Under the pieces are notes generated by a model. That model was not told where the DNA came from. It did no database searches and saw only the letters and a program-made list of their open reading frames with translations. The translations under genes and the position numbers were made by a program. 64,000 nucleotides of DNA from Neomoorella sulfitireducens (GTDB taxonomy: Bacteria; Bacillota; DSM-521; Neomoorellales; Neomoorellaceae), in contig NZ_JANRHG010000001.1 of assembly GCF_024733845.1 (NCBI RefSeq), positions 372,001 to 436,000 on the forward strand. The letters are read 5' to 3'. Below, piece by piece: positions 1 to 8,250 of this stretch; within the stretch, counting starts at the first letter, position 1, and each line of letters opens with the position of its first letter.

Positions 1-384
1 CGGGGCCACGGCCAGGTAAAAAATGCGGTTGCCCTGGCAGCCCGACTTTTCTTCCAGTTCCTCTATAAATTGCCTGAGGCGAGTATAACCCCCCTGGTCA
101 TAAAGGTCGGCCTGAAAGTAATGGACACGGCCGATAAAGGATGCAAAATGGCCGTCCGGGTTGGAGGCGCGGCGGGAAAAGGCCTTAAGGGAAGGTAAGA
201 CTATTTCATTATGAAAACCCTCGCGCGTAAAAAAGCGCCGCCCCACGGCAACGATCTGCAGGGCATCCGGCAGGAAATCATCGACAAAGAGATTATATAG
301 GGCGGGGTATAGTTTACGGCGGGCCAGGTCCCCGGTACCGCCGAAAATCACCAGCAAACAATTATCCGGCTTTCCCAGGCCCAT
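1..384 (-). CDS. zwf: Glucose-6-phosphate 1-dehydrogenase, N-terminal part (runs off window)
   Basis: The reverse strand from an ATG at 382-384 is open to the window edge and gives 128 residues. The N-terminus contains a Rossmann dinucleotide motif, IFGGTGDLARRKLYPALY, that is characteristic of NADP-dependent glucose-6-phosphate dehydrogenase, followed by VAVGRR and a later YFQADLYD segment that fit the same family. The enzyme oxidises glucose-6-phosphate to 6-phosphogluconolactone in the oxidative pentose phosphate route. Only about a quarter of the usual length of nearly 500 residues is visible, so integrity of the catalytic region cannot be judged. Confidence 0.9.
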   Translation of the reverse strand, partial: MGLGKPDNCLLVIFGGTGDLARRKLYPALYNLFVDDFLPDALQIVAVGRRFFTREGFHNEIVLPSLKAFSRRASNPDGHFASFIGRVHYFQADLYDQGGYTRLRQFIEELEEKSGCQGNRIFYLAVAP

Positions 385-451
385 GTTTAACCGCCTTCCT
401 TTACGCAACTTCTTACCTATTTTGCTCCATGGGCCCGGTTTTTATAGGACC

Positions 452-1702
452 TCACGCGCGTTGCGACAAAGTCTTCTCCACCCTTGCACCACTACCCCGC
501 GCGGCCAGCAGCCAGTATGCGAGGGCGGCCGCCAGGTGGCAAAGGACAATCACTGCAGCCATTGACACGGCAATACGATTGAAGCCCAGGCCCACAAGGG
601 GCGAAACCAGGGCGCCGAGTAGCATTCCAGTTACGCCGAGCCACGCCGAAGCGCTGCCGGCAACGCGGCCCTGGTTTTGCAAAGCCAGGGAGGTGCATGT
701 CGTGCCTACTGCGCCGGCAATGGCAATGGCGACAAATAACGATATCAGCACTATAGCCAGATTCGCATGACCAAGAACGGCAAAAAGCAACGCCAGGCTG
801 CCCGCAACAGCAATAATCAACGAGGCCACCAGGACCCGCCTTTCATCCCAGCGCCCAGAGGCAATCGCACCGGCCTGGCCGGCCAAAATAAGCCCGGTAG
901 CGTTGACGGCAAAAATGACGCTGAACACCTGCGGTGATACGCCGTACTCTTCCTGCAAGACAAAGGATGAACCTGATATGTAACCGAACATGGCGGCATA
1001 TGCAAATCCCTGGGTCAGAACATAACCCATAAACCCTGCGTTTGTGGCGAGGCTACCGAGGGCTCCTATCGTAGCCTGTAACCCTCCCTGCACCCTGCGC
1101 TGCGGCGGCAGGCTTTCCGGCAAAGCGCTCAAGACTATCAACAACAAGGAAATACTAAGTAATGCCAGCATGATAAACACACCGTGCCACGAGGTAAAAC
1201 GCAAAAGTATACCGCCCAATACCGGTGCCAGCACCGGCGCCACCCCGTTAACCAACATTAATAAAGCAAAAAAACGCGTCAGTTCCTTGCCTTCATAATA
1301 ATCACGGGCGATAGCACGAGCGATGACAATACCGGCCGACCCGGCCAATCCCTGGAAGAACCTGAGAACGATAAAAAGGCCAATAGAACGGGTCCACACG
1401 CACATCACCGAGGCAAACCCGTAAATCAACAGTCCCAAAAGCAGCGGCCGGCGCCTGCCGTGGGAGTCACTGACCGGCCCTGTTACCAGCTGCCCCAAAG
1501 CCAAACCCAGCAGGCATGCGGTCAAAGTCAACTGGGCCATTGACGGGGTGGTGCGAAGGTCCTCTGTTAGTAAAGGCAACGCCGGAAGATACGCATCTAT
1601 GGAAAACGGCCCTAGCCCCGTCAAGGCACCTAATATCAAGGCCAGGACAAGACGTCGAGGCTGCCTGCCGGTACGCGTCCCGGCCATCTGTCGTGAAATC
1701 AT
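452..1702 (-). CDS. MFS drug-efflux transporter, Bcr/CflA type
   Basis: This is an integral membrane protein of about 416 residues with roughly twelve hydrophobic segments. The N-terminal part has the Bcr/CflA-like PFSIDAYLPALP segment, and the MFS loop 2-3 signature appears as GPVSDSHGRRRPLL. Known members export bicyclomycin, chloramphenicol or other small molecules by proton antiport; the actual substrate here cannot be read from sequence. The start is uncertain. A GTG at 1720 lies within an AAGGAG-like Shine-Dalgarno, so an in-frame ATG at 1702 (or one at 1685) is more likely, although the spacing is long. It stands alone, convergent to nothing, and is followed by the zwf gene in the same direction. 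Confidence 0.85.
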   Translation of the reverse strand: MISRQMAGTRTGRQPRRLVLALILGALTGLGPFSIDAYLPALPLLTEDLRTTPSMAQLTLTACLLGLALGQLVTGPVSDSHGRRRPLLLGLLIYGFASVMCVWTRSIGLFIVLRFFQGLAGSAGIVIARAIARDYYEGKELTRFFALLMLVNGVAPVLAPVLGGILLRFTSWHGVFIMLALLSISLLLIVLSALPESLPPQRRVQGGLQATIGALGSLATNAGFMGYVLTQGFAYAAMFGYISGSSFVLQEEYGVSPQVFSVIFAVNATGLILAGQAGAIASGRWDERRVLVASLIIAVAGSLALLFAVLGHANLAIVLISLFVAIAIAGAVGTTCTSLALQNQGRVAGSASAWLGVTGMLLGALVSPLVGLGFNRIAVSMAAVIVLCHLAAALAYWLLAARGSGARVEKTLSQRA

Positions 1703-1825
1703 CAGAGATAATAATCTCACTCCTTATTTCAGTATTCTACCTCGTTTAAATACGTGGTTATTGAAAAGGGGGACGGCTTACAAGGAGACGTAATGACTTA
1801 CAAGGCAACAGGATTGGGCGTGACT

Positions 1826-1854
1826 AAAAAAATGAGGAGCAGCTACTGCTCCTC
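1826..1854 (-). terminator. Rho-independent terminator of tRNA-Gly
   Basis: A perfect 9-bp stem (GAGGAGCAG / CTGCTCCTC, loop CTA) at 1834-1854 is followed on the minus strand by seven T residues. It lies about 90 bases downstream of the tRNA-Gly 3' end and fits an intrinsic terminator for that transcript. Confidence 0.85.
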
Positions 1855-1943
1855 ACCACCGGTCTTAATAATGACCTCCTGCTCCAGTCCGTGCACCGGA
1901 TTTCTGGCAGGCCGAAATTTGTAATATCCATAAATAATATAGC

Positions 1944-2018
1944 TGGAGCGGAAAACGGGATTCGAACCCGCGACCCTCGGCTTGGGAAGCCGATGCTCTA
2001 CCGCTGAGCTACTTCCGC
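1944..2018 (-). tRNA. tRNA-Gly (anticodon CCC)
   Basis: The reverse strand folds as a cloverleaf of 75 nt including an encoded CCA. The acceptor stem begins GCGGAAG, the D-loop has AGCTCAGCGGTAGAGC, the anticodon loop is TTCCCAA on a 5-bp stem, and the T-arm has GGTTCGAATCC. The anticodon CCC reads GGG glycine codons. It has its own promoter and terminator. Confidence 0.95.
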
Positions 2019-2029
2019 ATGTGTAAACT

Positions 2030-2058
2030 ATTTTACCCCCTTTCTGTACGTTTGTCAA
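2030..2058 (-). promoter_or_regulatory. Sigma-A promoter of tRNA-Gly
   Basis: On the minus strand TTGACA (2053-2058) and TAAAAT (2030-2035) are separated by 17 bases. The -10 box ends about 11 bases before the mature tRNA 5' end at 2018, so this is the natural promoter for the tRNA gene. Confidence 0.8.
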
Positions 2059-2071
2059 GTTTTTTAGGGCT

Positions 2072-3751
2072 CTATGTCAATAGTTTTGGGAAAAGGATCT
2101 TGCCCAGGTCCAGATAGTCCCGGTACAGTTCGCGGTACCTGGCGGCATTTTCAGGGTCAGGGGTATATGTTTTGGCAAAGCCGCAGCCCATCTTTTCCTG
2201 GGCCGCCTCCACCGTTGGGTACAACCCGGCAGCAACGGCGCCGAACATGGCGGCCCCCAGGGCGCAGGTCTGGTCCGAGGCAGCTACCTTGATAGGCATG
2301 GCCAGAACATCGGCCAGGACCTGCATGGCAAAGTCGTTCTTCCTGGCAATGCCGCCCAGGGCGATGACTTCTTTAATTTCCAGGCCTTCTTCCATAAACC
2401 TTTCGTTGATGGCCCTGGCCCCGTAAGCCGTAGCTTCTACCAGGGCACGGAAAATCTTCGGCGCGGTTGTTCCCAGGGTCAGGCCGGTAATAGCTCCTTT
2501 AAGAGTCTGGTCCGCATAGGGGGTCCGCCGGCCGTTGAGCCAGTCCAAGGCCAGTAAGCCCGTCGCGCCGGCTTCGATCCTTCCCGCTTCTTCCGAAAGG
2601 CGCCGGAGGAGGCGGCCTTCTATCTCTTCCTGTAACTTCTCACCGGTATCCCTGGCAACCAGGGAGGTTTCCGGCAGCAGGGCCTTAAGGGGCCAGGAGA
2701 GGAGGTCTTTGAACCACGCATAGACGTCGCCGTAGGCTGACTGGCCCGCCTCCAGGCCGATGAGGCCGGGGATGACCGAGCCGTCTACCTGGCCGCAAAT
2801 GCCGCCAATTAATTTAGCGCCCATTGTTTCCTTGGGGACAACCATTATGTCGCAGGTGGAGGTGCCTATGATCTTCACCAGGGCGCCGGGGGTGATCCCG
2901 CCGCCCACAGCGCCCACATGGGCGTCCACAGCCCCTACGGCTACCGAAATGCCCGGGGGTAAACCGAGACGCTCCGCCCAGGCGGGCGTGAGGTCTCCGG
3001 CCCTGGTAGCTGTGGTGTACGTCTTGGTGTAGAGCCGTTCGCGCAAGCCCTGCAGGAGGGGGTCGATACGGACCAGGAATTCCTCCGGTGGCAACCCTCC
3101 CCACTCTTCGTGCCACATGGCCTTATGTCCGGCCGCGCAGCGGCTTCTCTTGAATAGCCGTGGATTTTCGTAGCCTGTGAGCAGGGCCGGTATCCAGTCA
3201 CAGTGCTCAACCCAGGAATAGGCTGCCGTCCTTACCGCCGGGTCGTGACGTAATATGTGGAGGATCTTGGCCCAGAACCACTCGGAAGAATAGACCCCTC
3301 CTTCATATTTGGTGAAGTCGGTGCCGCCCCAGTGGCGGGCCGCATGGTTAATCTCCCCGGCCTCCTGCACGGCAGTGTGGTCCTTCCAGAGTATAAACAT
3401 GGCGTTGGGGTTCTCGCTGAATTCCGGTAGCAGGGCCAGGGGGCGTCCATCGGCATCGACGGGTCCCGGTGTGGAACCGGTGGTGTCGATGCCGATACCC
3501 ACCACCCGCTGTGCCAATCCTGGCGCCAGTTTGGCCAGGGCTCCCTTGACGGCGGCTTCCATCCCTTCGAGATGGTCCAGGGGGTGCTGGCGGAATTGAT
3601 TCTTGCCCGGATCGCAGTACATACCTGCAACCCAGCGCCGGTAATATGCTACCTCACCGGCCAGTTCTTCCCCGGTGGCGGCGTCGACCACCATCGCCCG
3701 TACCGAATCGGTACCAAAGTCAAGGCCGATGACCAGGTTATGGTCTTTCAT
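2072..3751 (-). CDS. araB: FGGY-family carbohydrate kinase, ribulokinase-like
   Basis: About 559 residues, the usual length of ribulokinase and longer than other FGGY kinases. The N-terminal ATPase domain begins VIGLDFGTDSVRAMVVD, with GIGIDTTGSTPGP (first phosphate loop region) and a C-terminal nucleotide-binding part with GGIARKND and the FGGY-like VEATAYGARAI. It phosphorylates a ketopentose such as L-ribulose using ATP in the cytoplasm. The ATG at 3751 follows GGGAGGT by 8 bases; the GTG just upstream is too close. It is the last gene of the rhamnose/BMC cluster. No arabinose isomerase or ribulose-phosphate epimerase is visible here, so the physiological substrate is open and could be another ketose. 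Confidence 0.85.
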   Translation of the reverse strand: MKDHNLVIGLDFGTDSVRAMVVDAATGEELAGEVAYYRRWVAGMYCDPGKNQFRQHPLDHLEGMEAAVKGALAKLAPGLAQRVVGIGIDTTGSTPGPVDADGRPLALLPEFSENPNAMFILWKDHTAVQEAGEINHAARHWGGTDFTKYEGGVYSSEWFWAKILHILRHDPAVRTAAYSWVEHCDWIPALLTGYENPRLFKRSRCAAGHKAMWHEEWGGLPPEEFLVRIDPLLQGLRERLYTKTYTTATRAGDLTPAWAERLGLPPGISVAVGAVDAHVGAVGGGITPGALVKIIGTSTCDIMVVPKETMGAKLIGGICGQVDGSVIPGLIGLEAGQSAYGDVYAWFKDLLSWPLKALLPETSLVARDTGEKLQEEIEGRLLRRLSEEAGRIEAGATGLLALDWLNGRRTPYADQTLKGAITGLTLGTTAPKIFRALVEATAYGARAINERFMEEGLEIKEVIALGGIARKNDFAMQVLADVLAMPIKVAASDQTCALGAAMFGAVAAGLYPTVEAAQEKMGCGFAKTYTPDPENAARYRELYRDYLDLGKILFPKLLT

Positions 3752-3794
3752 CACAATCTACCTCCCTGGTAACCCAACAAACCCCGGAAAGGTA

Positions 3795-5261
3795 TCAGCT
3801 CACCAGCTTATCAAGTACTTTATATTTTTCTTCCCACGCGTCTATATTTTCCGGGTCATAAGTTTTCAAGGCGAAGGAGCGGCGTACTATCTCCCGCGCT
3901 TCAGCCAGGTTTTTTACTTCACCCATAGCCATGGCCTGGACCAGGAGATTGCCGGCGGCCGTGGCTTCCACCGGACCGGCCACAACAGGGCGCCCGGTGG
4001 CACCGGCGGTAAACAGGCAGAGGAGCTCATTTTGCGTACCGCCGCCTACCATGTGGACGACGGGGAGTTTTTTCCCCAGAATATATTCAAGCTTTTCCAG
4101 TACCCAGCGGTATTTCAGGGCCAGGCTCTCCAGGGCGCACCTGACGGTCTCGCCCTTCGTGCCGGGAACCGGCTGGCCAGTTTCCCGGCAATAGACCTGG
4201 ATGGCCGCCGGCATGTCCTCCGGGTTCAAGAAGGAAGGGTGGTCAGGGTCGACAACTGCAACCAGGGGTCGGGCTTCCCGGGCCATGGCCGTAAGCTCGC
4301 TGTAACTTAAATTTTCCCCCCGGCGCGCCCAGGTGCGGCGGCACTCCTGGACCAGCCACAGGCCGGTGACATTTTTGAGGAGCCGGAAGGTGCCGCCGAC
4401 CCCACCTTCGTTGGTAAAGTTGAGACGCAAGGTTTGTTCATTGATTACCGGTTCCTTTACTTCCGTCCCTACTAAAGACCAGGTGCCGCAGCTGATGTAC
4501 ATGTAGTCCGGTCCTGCCGCCGGTACGGCGGCTACGGCGCTGGCGGTATCGTGGCTGCCGGGGGCGATAACCGGTATCGCACCTGTTTCCGTTTCCCGGG
4601 CCACCCGGGGCAGTAAGGGGCCTATAATCGTACCCGGCGGGTTGACTTCCGGGAGCAGGTTAACGGGTAAATCCAGCTTTGCCAGCATATCAGTGGCCCA
4701 GGTTCCGGTACGGGGGTTATACATCTGGGTGGTAGTGGCATTGGTAAATTCCCCGGCTTTTATGCCGGTAAAAAAGAAGTTGAAAAGGTCAGGTACCATT
4801 AAAAAGGACTGCGCCCGGCTTAACAGGTCCGGATGTTGTTGCCGCAGAGCCAGGAACTGGTAAAGGGAGTTGAAAGGGAGAAATTGAATGCCGGTCTGGG
4901 AAAAAATCTCTTCTCGCGGTACTATCTTGAAGGCTTCCTCCATCACACCCCCGGTACGGCCGTCCCGGTAGTGGTAAGGATTGCCCAGTAGGATATCCTT
5001 TTCCCCCAGGAGCCCGAAGTCCACGCCCCAGGTGTCGACGGCCAGGCTTTTAATGCCCGTCCCGTAGCGGGCCGTAGCCCGGCGCAGGCCTTCTTTCATC
5101 TCATGAAATAGGCGTAAAACATCCCAGTGCAGGCCGTCGGGAATCCGGACAGGCTCGTTGGGAAAACGATAAATTTCTTCGAGGTTGAGGCGGCCATCCA
5201 TCAGGGTGCCGATTATGGCCCGGCCGCTCTCGGCCCCCAGGTCAAAGGCAAGATAGCGCAT
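3795..5261 (-). CDS. rhaB: Rhamnulokinase
   Basis: 488 residues, matching the family length. The N-terminus MRYLAFDLGAESGRAIIGTL and the segment GLHWDVLRLFHEMKEGL are typical of rhamnulokinase, as are AVDTWGVDFGLL, APGSHDTASAVAAVP and the C-terminal HMVGGGTQNELLC. It phosphorylates L-rhamnulose at O-1 to L-rhamnulose-1-phosphate, the substrate of the aldolase encoded upstream at 12.1-12.9 kb. It sits between the acetate-kinase-like gene and the ribulokinase-like gene in the same transcription direction with short gaps, so it is probably part of the long rhamnose operon. Confidence 0.93.
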   Translation of the reverse strand: MRYLAFDLGAESGRAIIGTLMDGRLNLEEIYRFPNEPVRIPDGLHWDVLRLFHEMKEGLRRATARYGTGIKSLAVDTWGVDFGLLGEKDILLGNPYHYRDGRTGGVMEEAFKIVPREEIFSQTGIQFLPFNSLYQFLALRQQHPDLLSRAQSFLMVPDLFNFFFTGIKAGEFTNATTTQMYNPRTGTWATDMLAKLDLPVNLLPEVNPPGTIIGPLLPRVARETETGAIPVIAPGSHDTASAVAAVPAAGPDYMYISCGTWSLVGTEVKEPVINEQTLRLNFTNEGGVGGTFRLLKNVTGLWLVQECRRTWARRGENLSYSELTAMAREARPLVAVVDPDHPSFLNPEDMPAAIQVYCRETGQPVPGTKGETVRCALESLALKYRWVLEKLEYILGKKLPVVHMVGGGTQNELLCLFTAGATGRPVVAGPVEATAAGNLLVQAMAMGEVKNLAEAREIVRRSFALKTYDPENIDAWEEKYKVLDKLVS

Positions 5262-5291
5262 ACTTGCCCATCTCCTTTGAGAATAATTGCG

Positions 5292-6509
5292 TTAAAGGGA
5301 GATCCACCCCTGGCCAAAAGCCCCGGAGGGCTCTTTCCCGGCCAGTACCTTTACCGTTTCCCGGGCGATCATTACTTCTTCATCGGTATGCACCACCAGA
5401 ACCCGGACGCCGGCCTCCGGCCTGGAGATTACGCGGTCGCCGTTCCCGTTTTCATTGCGTTCGGCGTCCAGCTTGATGCCCAGGAACTCCAGGCCGCGGC
5501 AGATTTCCCGGCGCAGGCTGCTACTTTTTTCGCCGATGCCACCGGAAAAAATCAGGACATCAATCCCGCCCATGGCCGCGGCGTAAGCACCAACATATTT
5601 TTTTGCCCGGTAGGCCAGGACCTCCAGGGCCAGGCGGGCTCGTTCGTGTCCCAGAAGGGCGGCTTCTTCCACGGCCCGGTAGTCGTTGCTGACGCCGGAG
5701 ATACCCAGCCAGCCGCTTTTTTTGTTGATTACTTCCTCCAGGGCATCAGGGTCAAGGCCTTCCTGCCGCAGGAGATAAACAAGGACGCCGGGGTCGACAT
5801 CACCGCAGCGGGTGGACTGGAGCAACCCCTCCGTAGGCGTAAAACCGGTGGAGACATCAATTGATTGTCCACCGCAGCAGGCGTTGGCCGTGGTGCCGCT
5901 GCCGAGCATGAGAGAGACGATTTTTAGTTCCTTCAGGTCTTGCCCTAGCAATTGGGCGGCGCGGTTGACCATATAGGTAAAGGTGATGCCGTGGAAACCA
6001 TAGCGGCGCAGGCCGTAACGCTCATAATATTCATAGGGCAGGCCATAGAGATAGGCCCGGGGCGGCAGGGTGAGATGGAAAGTGTTATCGCAGACGGCCA
6101 CCTGGGGTACTTGGGGCAGGAGCCGCGCCACGGCCTCGATACCGGCAACGTTGGCCGGGTTATGCAGGGGGGCCAGCTGGCAGCAGGCCTTTAAAGTGGC
6201 CAGGACAGCGGCATCAATGCGGGCCGGTCGCCGGAGGCCCGCGCCGCCGTGAACCACACGGTGACCGACAGCCTCAATCTGGTAAGGCTGCAATAACTTG
6301 AGGATTTCTTCCAGGGCTTCGCCGTAGTCACCCCGGGGTAATTGCTTTTGGCAATCAGGCGCCTCGCTTGTTAAATCTTGATGCCGCAGGGTGGTCTCCT
6401 GGCTGCCTATGCCTTCAACGCTGCCCAGGACCAATACTTTTTCTTCGGGCATGGAAAAGACTTTGTACTTTATCGAAGACCCACCACAGTTTAAGGCCAG
6501 GACTTGCAT
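5292..6509 (-). CDS. ackA: Acetate/propionate-type kinase of the BMC cluster
   Basis: 405 residues, the length of acetate kinase. The phosphate-binding start is LALNCGGSSIKYKVF, followed by GHRVVHGG, FDNTF-like CDNTFH, the RRYGFHGITF segment, SGGIGEKSS and HTDEE. The family converts an acyl-phosphate plus ADP to carboxylate plus ATP. Its position right after pduL suggests it takes the acyl-phosphate made by PduL (lactoyl- or propionyl-phosphate) and gains ATP by substrate-level phosphorylation. Substrate preference is an inference; it could simply be an acetate kinase. Confidence 0.9.
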   Translation of the reverse strand: MQVLALNCGGSSIKYKVFSMPEEKVLVLGSVEGIGSQETTLRHQDLTSEAPDCQKQLPRGDYGEALEEILKLLQPYQIEAVGHRVVHGGAGLRRPARIDAAVLATLKACCQLAPLHNPANVAGIEAVARLLPQVPQVAVCDNTFHLTLPPRAYLYGLPYEYYERYGLRRYGFHGITFTYMVNRAAQLLGQDLKELKIVSLMLGSGTTANACCGGQSIDVSTGFTPTEGLLQSTRCGDVDPGVLVYLLRQEGLDPDALEEVINKKSGWLGISGVSNDYRAVEEAALLGHERARLALEVLAYRAKKYVGAYAAAMGGIDVLIFSGGIGEKSSSLRREICRGLEFLGIKLDAERNENGNGDRVISRPEAGVRVLVVHTDEEVMIARETVKVLAGKEPSGAFGQGWISL

Positions 6510-6652
6510 CTTTTTCCCCCTTAGGCCTTATTTTCATGTTAATCGCCCATGCCCGGAAGGGCACAAACCATCGAAAAAAGCCCCTTTGCCCTCCCAGGCC
6601 ATAATTTTTTTGAAGGTAACAGGTTGTTGCCACCTGTCTTGCTGGCACAAGC

Positions 6653-6931
6653 TCAGCGTGGCAGCCCCTTGATGTCACCCTCTACCTGGTCGATAATGCC
6701 CACAATGGTCAGGTCCACCGGGGCCTGGGAGACACCAAGGCCCAGCCGGGCGGCGCTCCCGGCGACTACCAGTACCAGTTCCCCCCTGCCGGCACCGACG
6801 GCGTCTACGGCCACCAGGGTTTCCCCGCGGCGACCGCCATGAAGGGGGCGAATGAGAAGAAGCTTGCTGCCGGTAAGGCTTTCATGTTTACGGGTGGCGA
6901 CCACTGTGCCGGTAACTTCAGCGATGAGCAT
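6653..6931 (-). CDS. BMC pentameric vertex protein (EutN/CcmL family)
   Basis: 92 residues with the EutN/CcmL fold signature: MLIAEVTGTVVATRKHESL at the start, LLLIRPL, VAVDAVGAGRGELVLVV and a final IVGIIDQVE strand. These proteins form pentamers that cap the twelve vertices of the microcompartment shell. It is the only BMC-P gene in the cluster, lies 4 bases downstream of pduL, and is probably translated with it. Confidence 0.95.
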   Translation of the reverse strand: MLIAEVTGTVVATRKHESLTGSKLLLIRPLHGGRRGETLVAVDAVGAGRGELVLVVAGSAARLGLGVSQAPVDLTIVGIIDQVEGDIKGLPR

Positions 6932-6935
6932 CTTC

Positions 6936-7619
6936 TCACCTTATTTCTACTTCGTCATTGCACTGCAGCCCGGCGGCATTGGCATCGTCGGTGTCGATGT
7001 GCATGACGAGCTTGAATTTGGGACTTACCCGTACCTGGACGCCGCCGAAGATGGTGGGCCGTTCGCAGTTAACGGTGCGCACGGTGACTTCGTCGTTGTC
7101 TTTGATACCCCATTTCTCAGCTTCAACCGGGCTCATGTGGATGTGGCGGTTGGCGATGATGGCCCCTTCGGGCAGAGTAACCGCGCCTTTCGGCCCGACC
7201 AGGGTAATTGGGGCCGAGCCGGCCAGGTCCCCGGAGCGGCGCACCGGTGCCGGGATGCCTAAGGTTATGGCGTCGGTACGGGAGATCTCCACCTGGGTGC
7301 GGTCGCGAACCGGCCCCAGGATGCGGACGTTGGTGAGGGGACGCAACTTCGGACCTACCAGGGTGACCACCTCGTTGGCAGCAAATTCTCCCGGCTGGTA
7401 GAGATCGTTTCTTTTGGTAAGCTGGTAACCGGGGCCGAAAAGGATGTCGATCTCCTTTTGGGCCAGGTGGACGTGGCGCGCCGAGACGGCCACGGGAACG
7501 CGTTTGGCTGCCGGGGTGGCAGGAGCTGGAGTACTGGTCCGGGTTGTTTTATCACTGCGTTCCTTTAGTACGGCCAGGACTTCCCTGGTGATTAATTCGA
7601 TAAGGGCAGCATTGGACAT
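6936..7619 (-). CDS. pduL: Phosphate acyltransferase PduL
   Basis: 227 residues. Two PduL repeats are visible, each with a metal-binding His pair: VSARHVHLAQKEID near residue 50 and IIANRHIHMSPVEAEKWG near 135. PduL exchanges CoA for phosphate on an acyl-CoA to yield an acyl-phosphate, recycling CoA inside the shell. The first about 22 residues (SNAALIELITREVLAVLKE) form a short amphipathic helix followed by a polar, Pro/Ala-rich linker, as in encapsulation peptides that target enzymes to the BMC lumen. Encoded between the tandem-BMC gene and the vertex protein. Confidence 0.93.
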   Translation of the reverse strand: MSNAALIELITREVLAVLKERSDKTTRTSTPAPATPAAKRVPVAVSARHVHLAQKEIDILFGPGYQLTKRNDLYQPGEFAANEVVTLVGPKLRPLTNVRILGPVRDRTQVEISRTDAITLGIPAPVRRSGDLAGSAPITLVGPKGAVTLPEGAIIANRHIHMSPVEAEKWGIKDNDEVTVRTVNCERPTIFGGVQVRVSPKFKLVMHIDTDDANAAGLQCNDEVEIR

Positions 7620-7704
7620 TTAGCAGTCACCTTGCTTCACAAAGGTTAAAGGTCAAACTACAACTTATTTAAGCCCTTGTTCGGGCCCGTCCCGTTGACG
7701 GCCT

Positions 7705-8250
7705 TTACCCCAGTTGCTCCCATAATCCTGGATGGGGAGATGGGATAACAATGGCATCCACCAGTTCCCCTTCTTCTTTGAGGGGGGGTGTAACAGCATC
7801 AACGGCAGCCCGGACGGCGCCGACGCCGCCAGTCAGGATGACTACCCCTTTGCCCCCCAGCCCGTAGGCGGGACGGATGTCCAAAAGCTCCACAACGGCG
7901 GCCTTGGCGGCTATATCGGCGGCTTTGATGGCGGCCGTAACGCTGAAAGTCTCGAGGACTCCCATGGCCCCTTTAGGGATTACCTCGGCTATCCCGCTCA
8001 GGGCCGGCAGGACTCCCGGATGGAGGTTGCCCAGGATCAAGCTGCTGACGACCGTTACCCCGCCGGCGGTGACGCCGTGTTCTACGGCGCTGGTCACGGC
8101 GCTGATCTCGCCGGTTAAGACAATCAGGCTTTTGCCGGGGCAGGTGGTGCGTATTTTTACATCTACCGGCGCAGCCTTAAGACAGCTATCGGCTACCATT
8201 AATCCCCGCGCCAGGCTCTTAAGTTCAATAAGTCCGACGGCGATACCCAT
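7705..8250 (-). CDS. Tandem-domain BMC shell protein (BMC-T)
   Basis: 181 residues made of two BMC domains: the first begins VGLIELKSLARGLMVAD, the second AMGVLETFSVTAAIKAAD, both with the LIVLTGEISAVTSAVE or VVILTGGVGAVRAAVD pattern. Double-BMC proteins form trimers that occupy hexagon positions in the shell and often carry a larger or metal-bearing pore. The ATG overlaps the TGA of the preceding pduS-like gene, indicating translational coupling. The spacing between GKS and the pore residues suggests a PduT/GrpU-like type, but no obvious pore cysteine was identified. Confidence 0.9.
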   Translation of the reverse strand: MGIAVGLIELKSLARGLMVADSCLKAAPVDVKIRTTCPGKSLIVLTGEISAVTSAVEHGVTAGGVTVVSSLILGNLHPGVLPALSGIAEVIPKGAMGVLETFSVTAAIKAADIAAKAAVVELLDIRPAYGLGGKGVVILTGGVGAVRAAVDAVTPPLKEEGELVDAIVIPSPHPGLWEQLG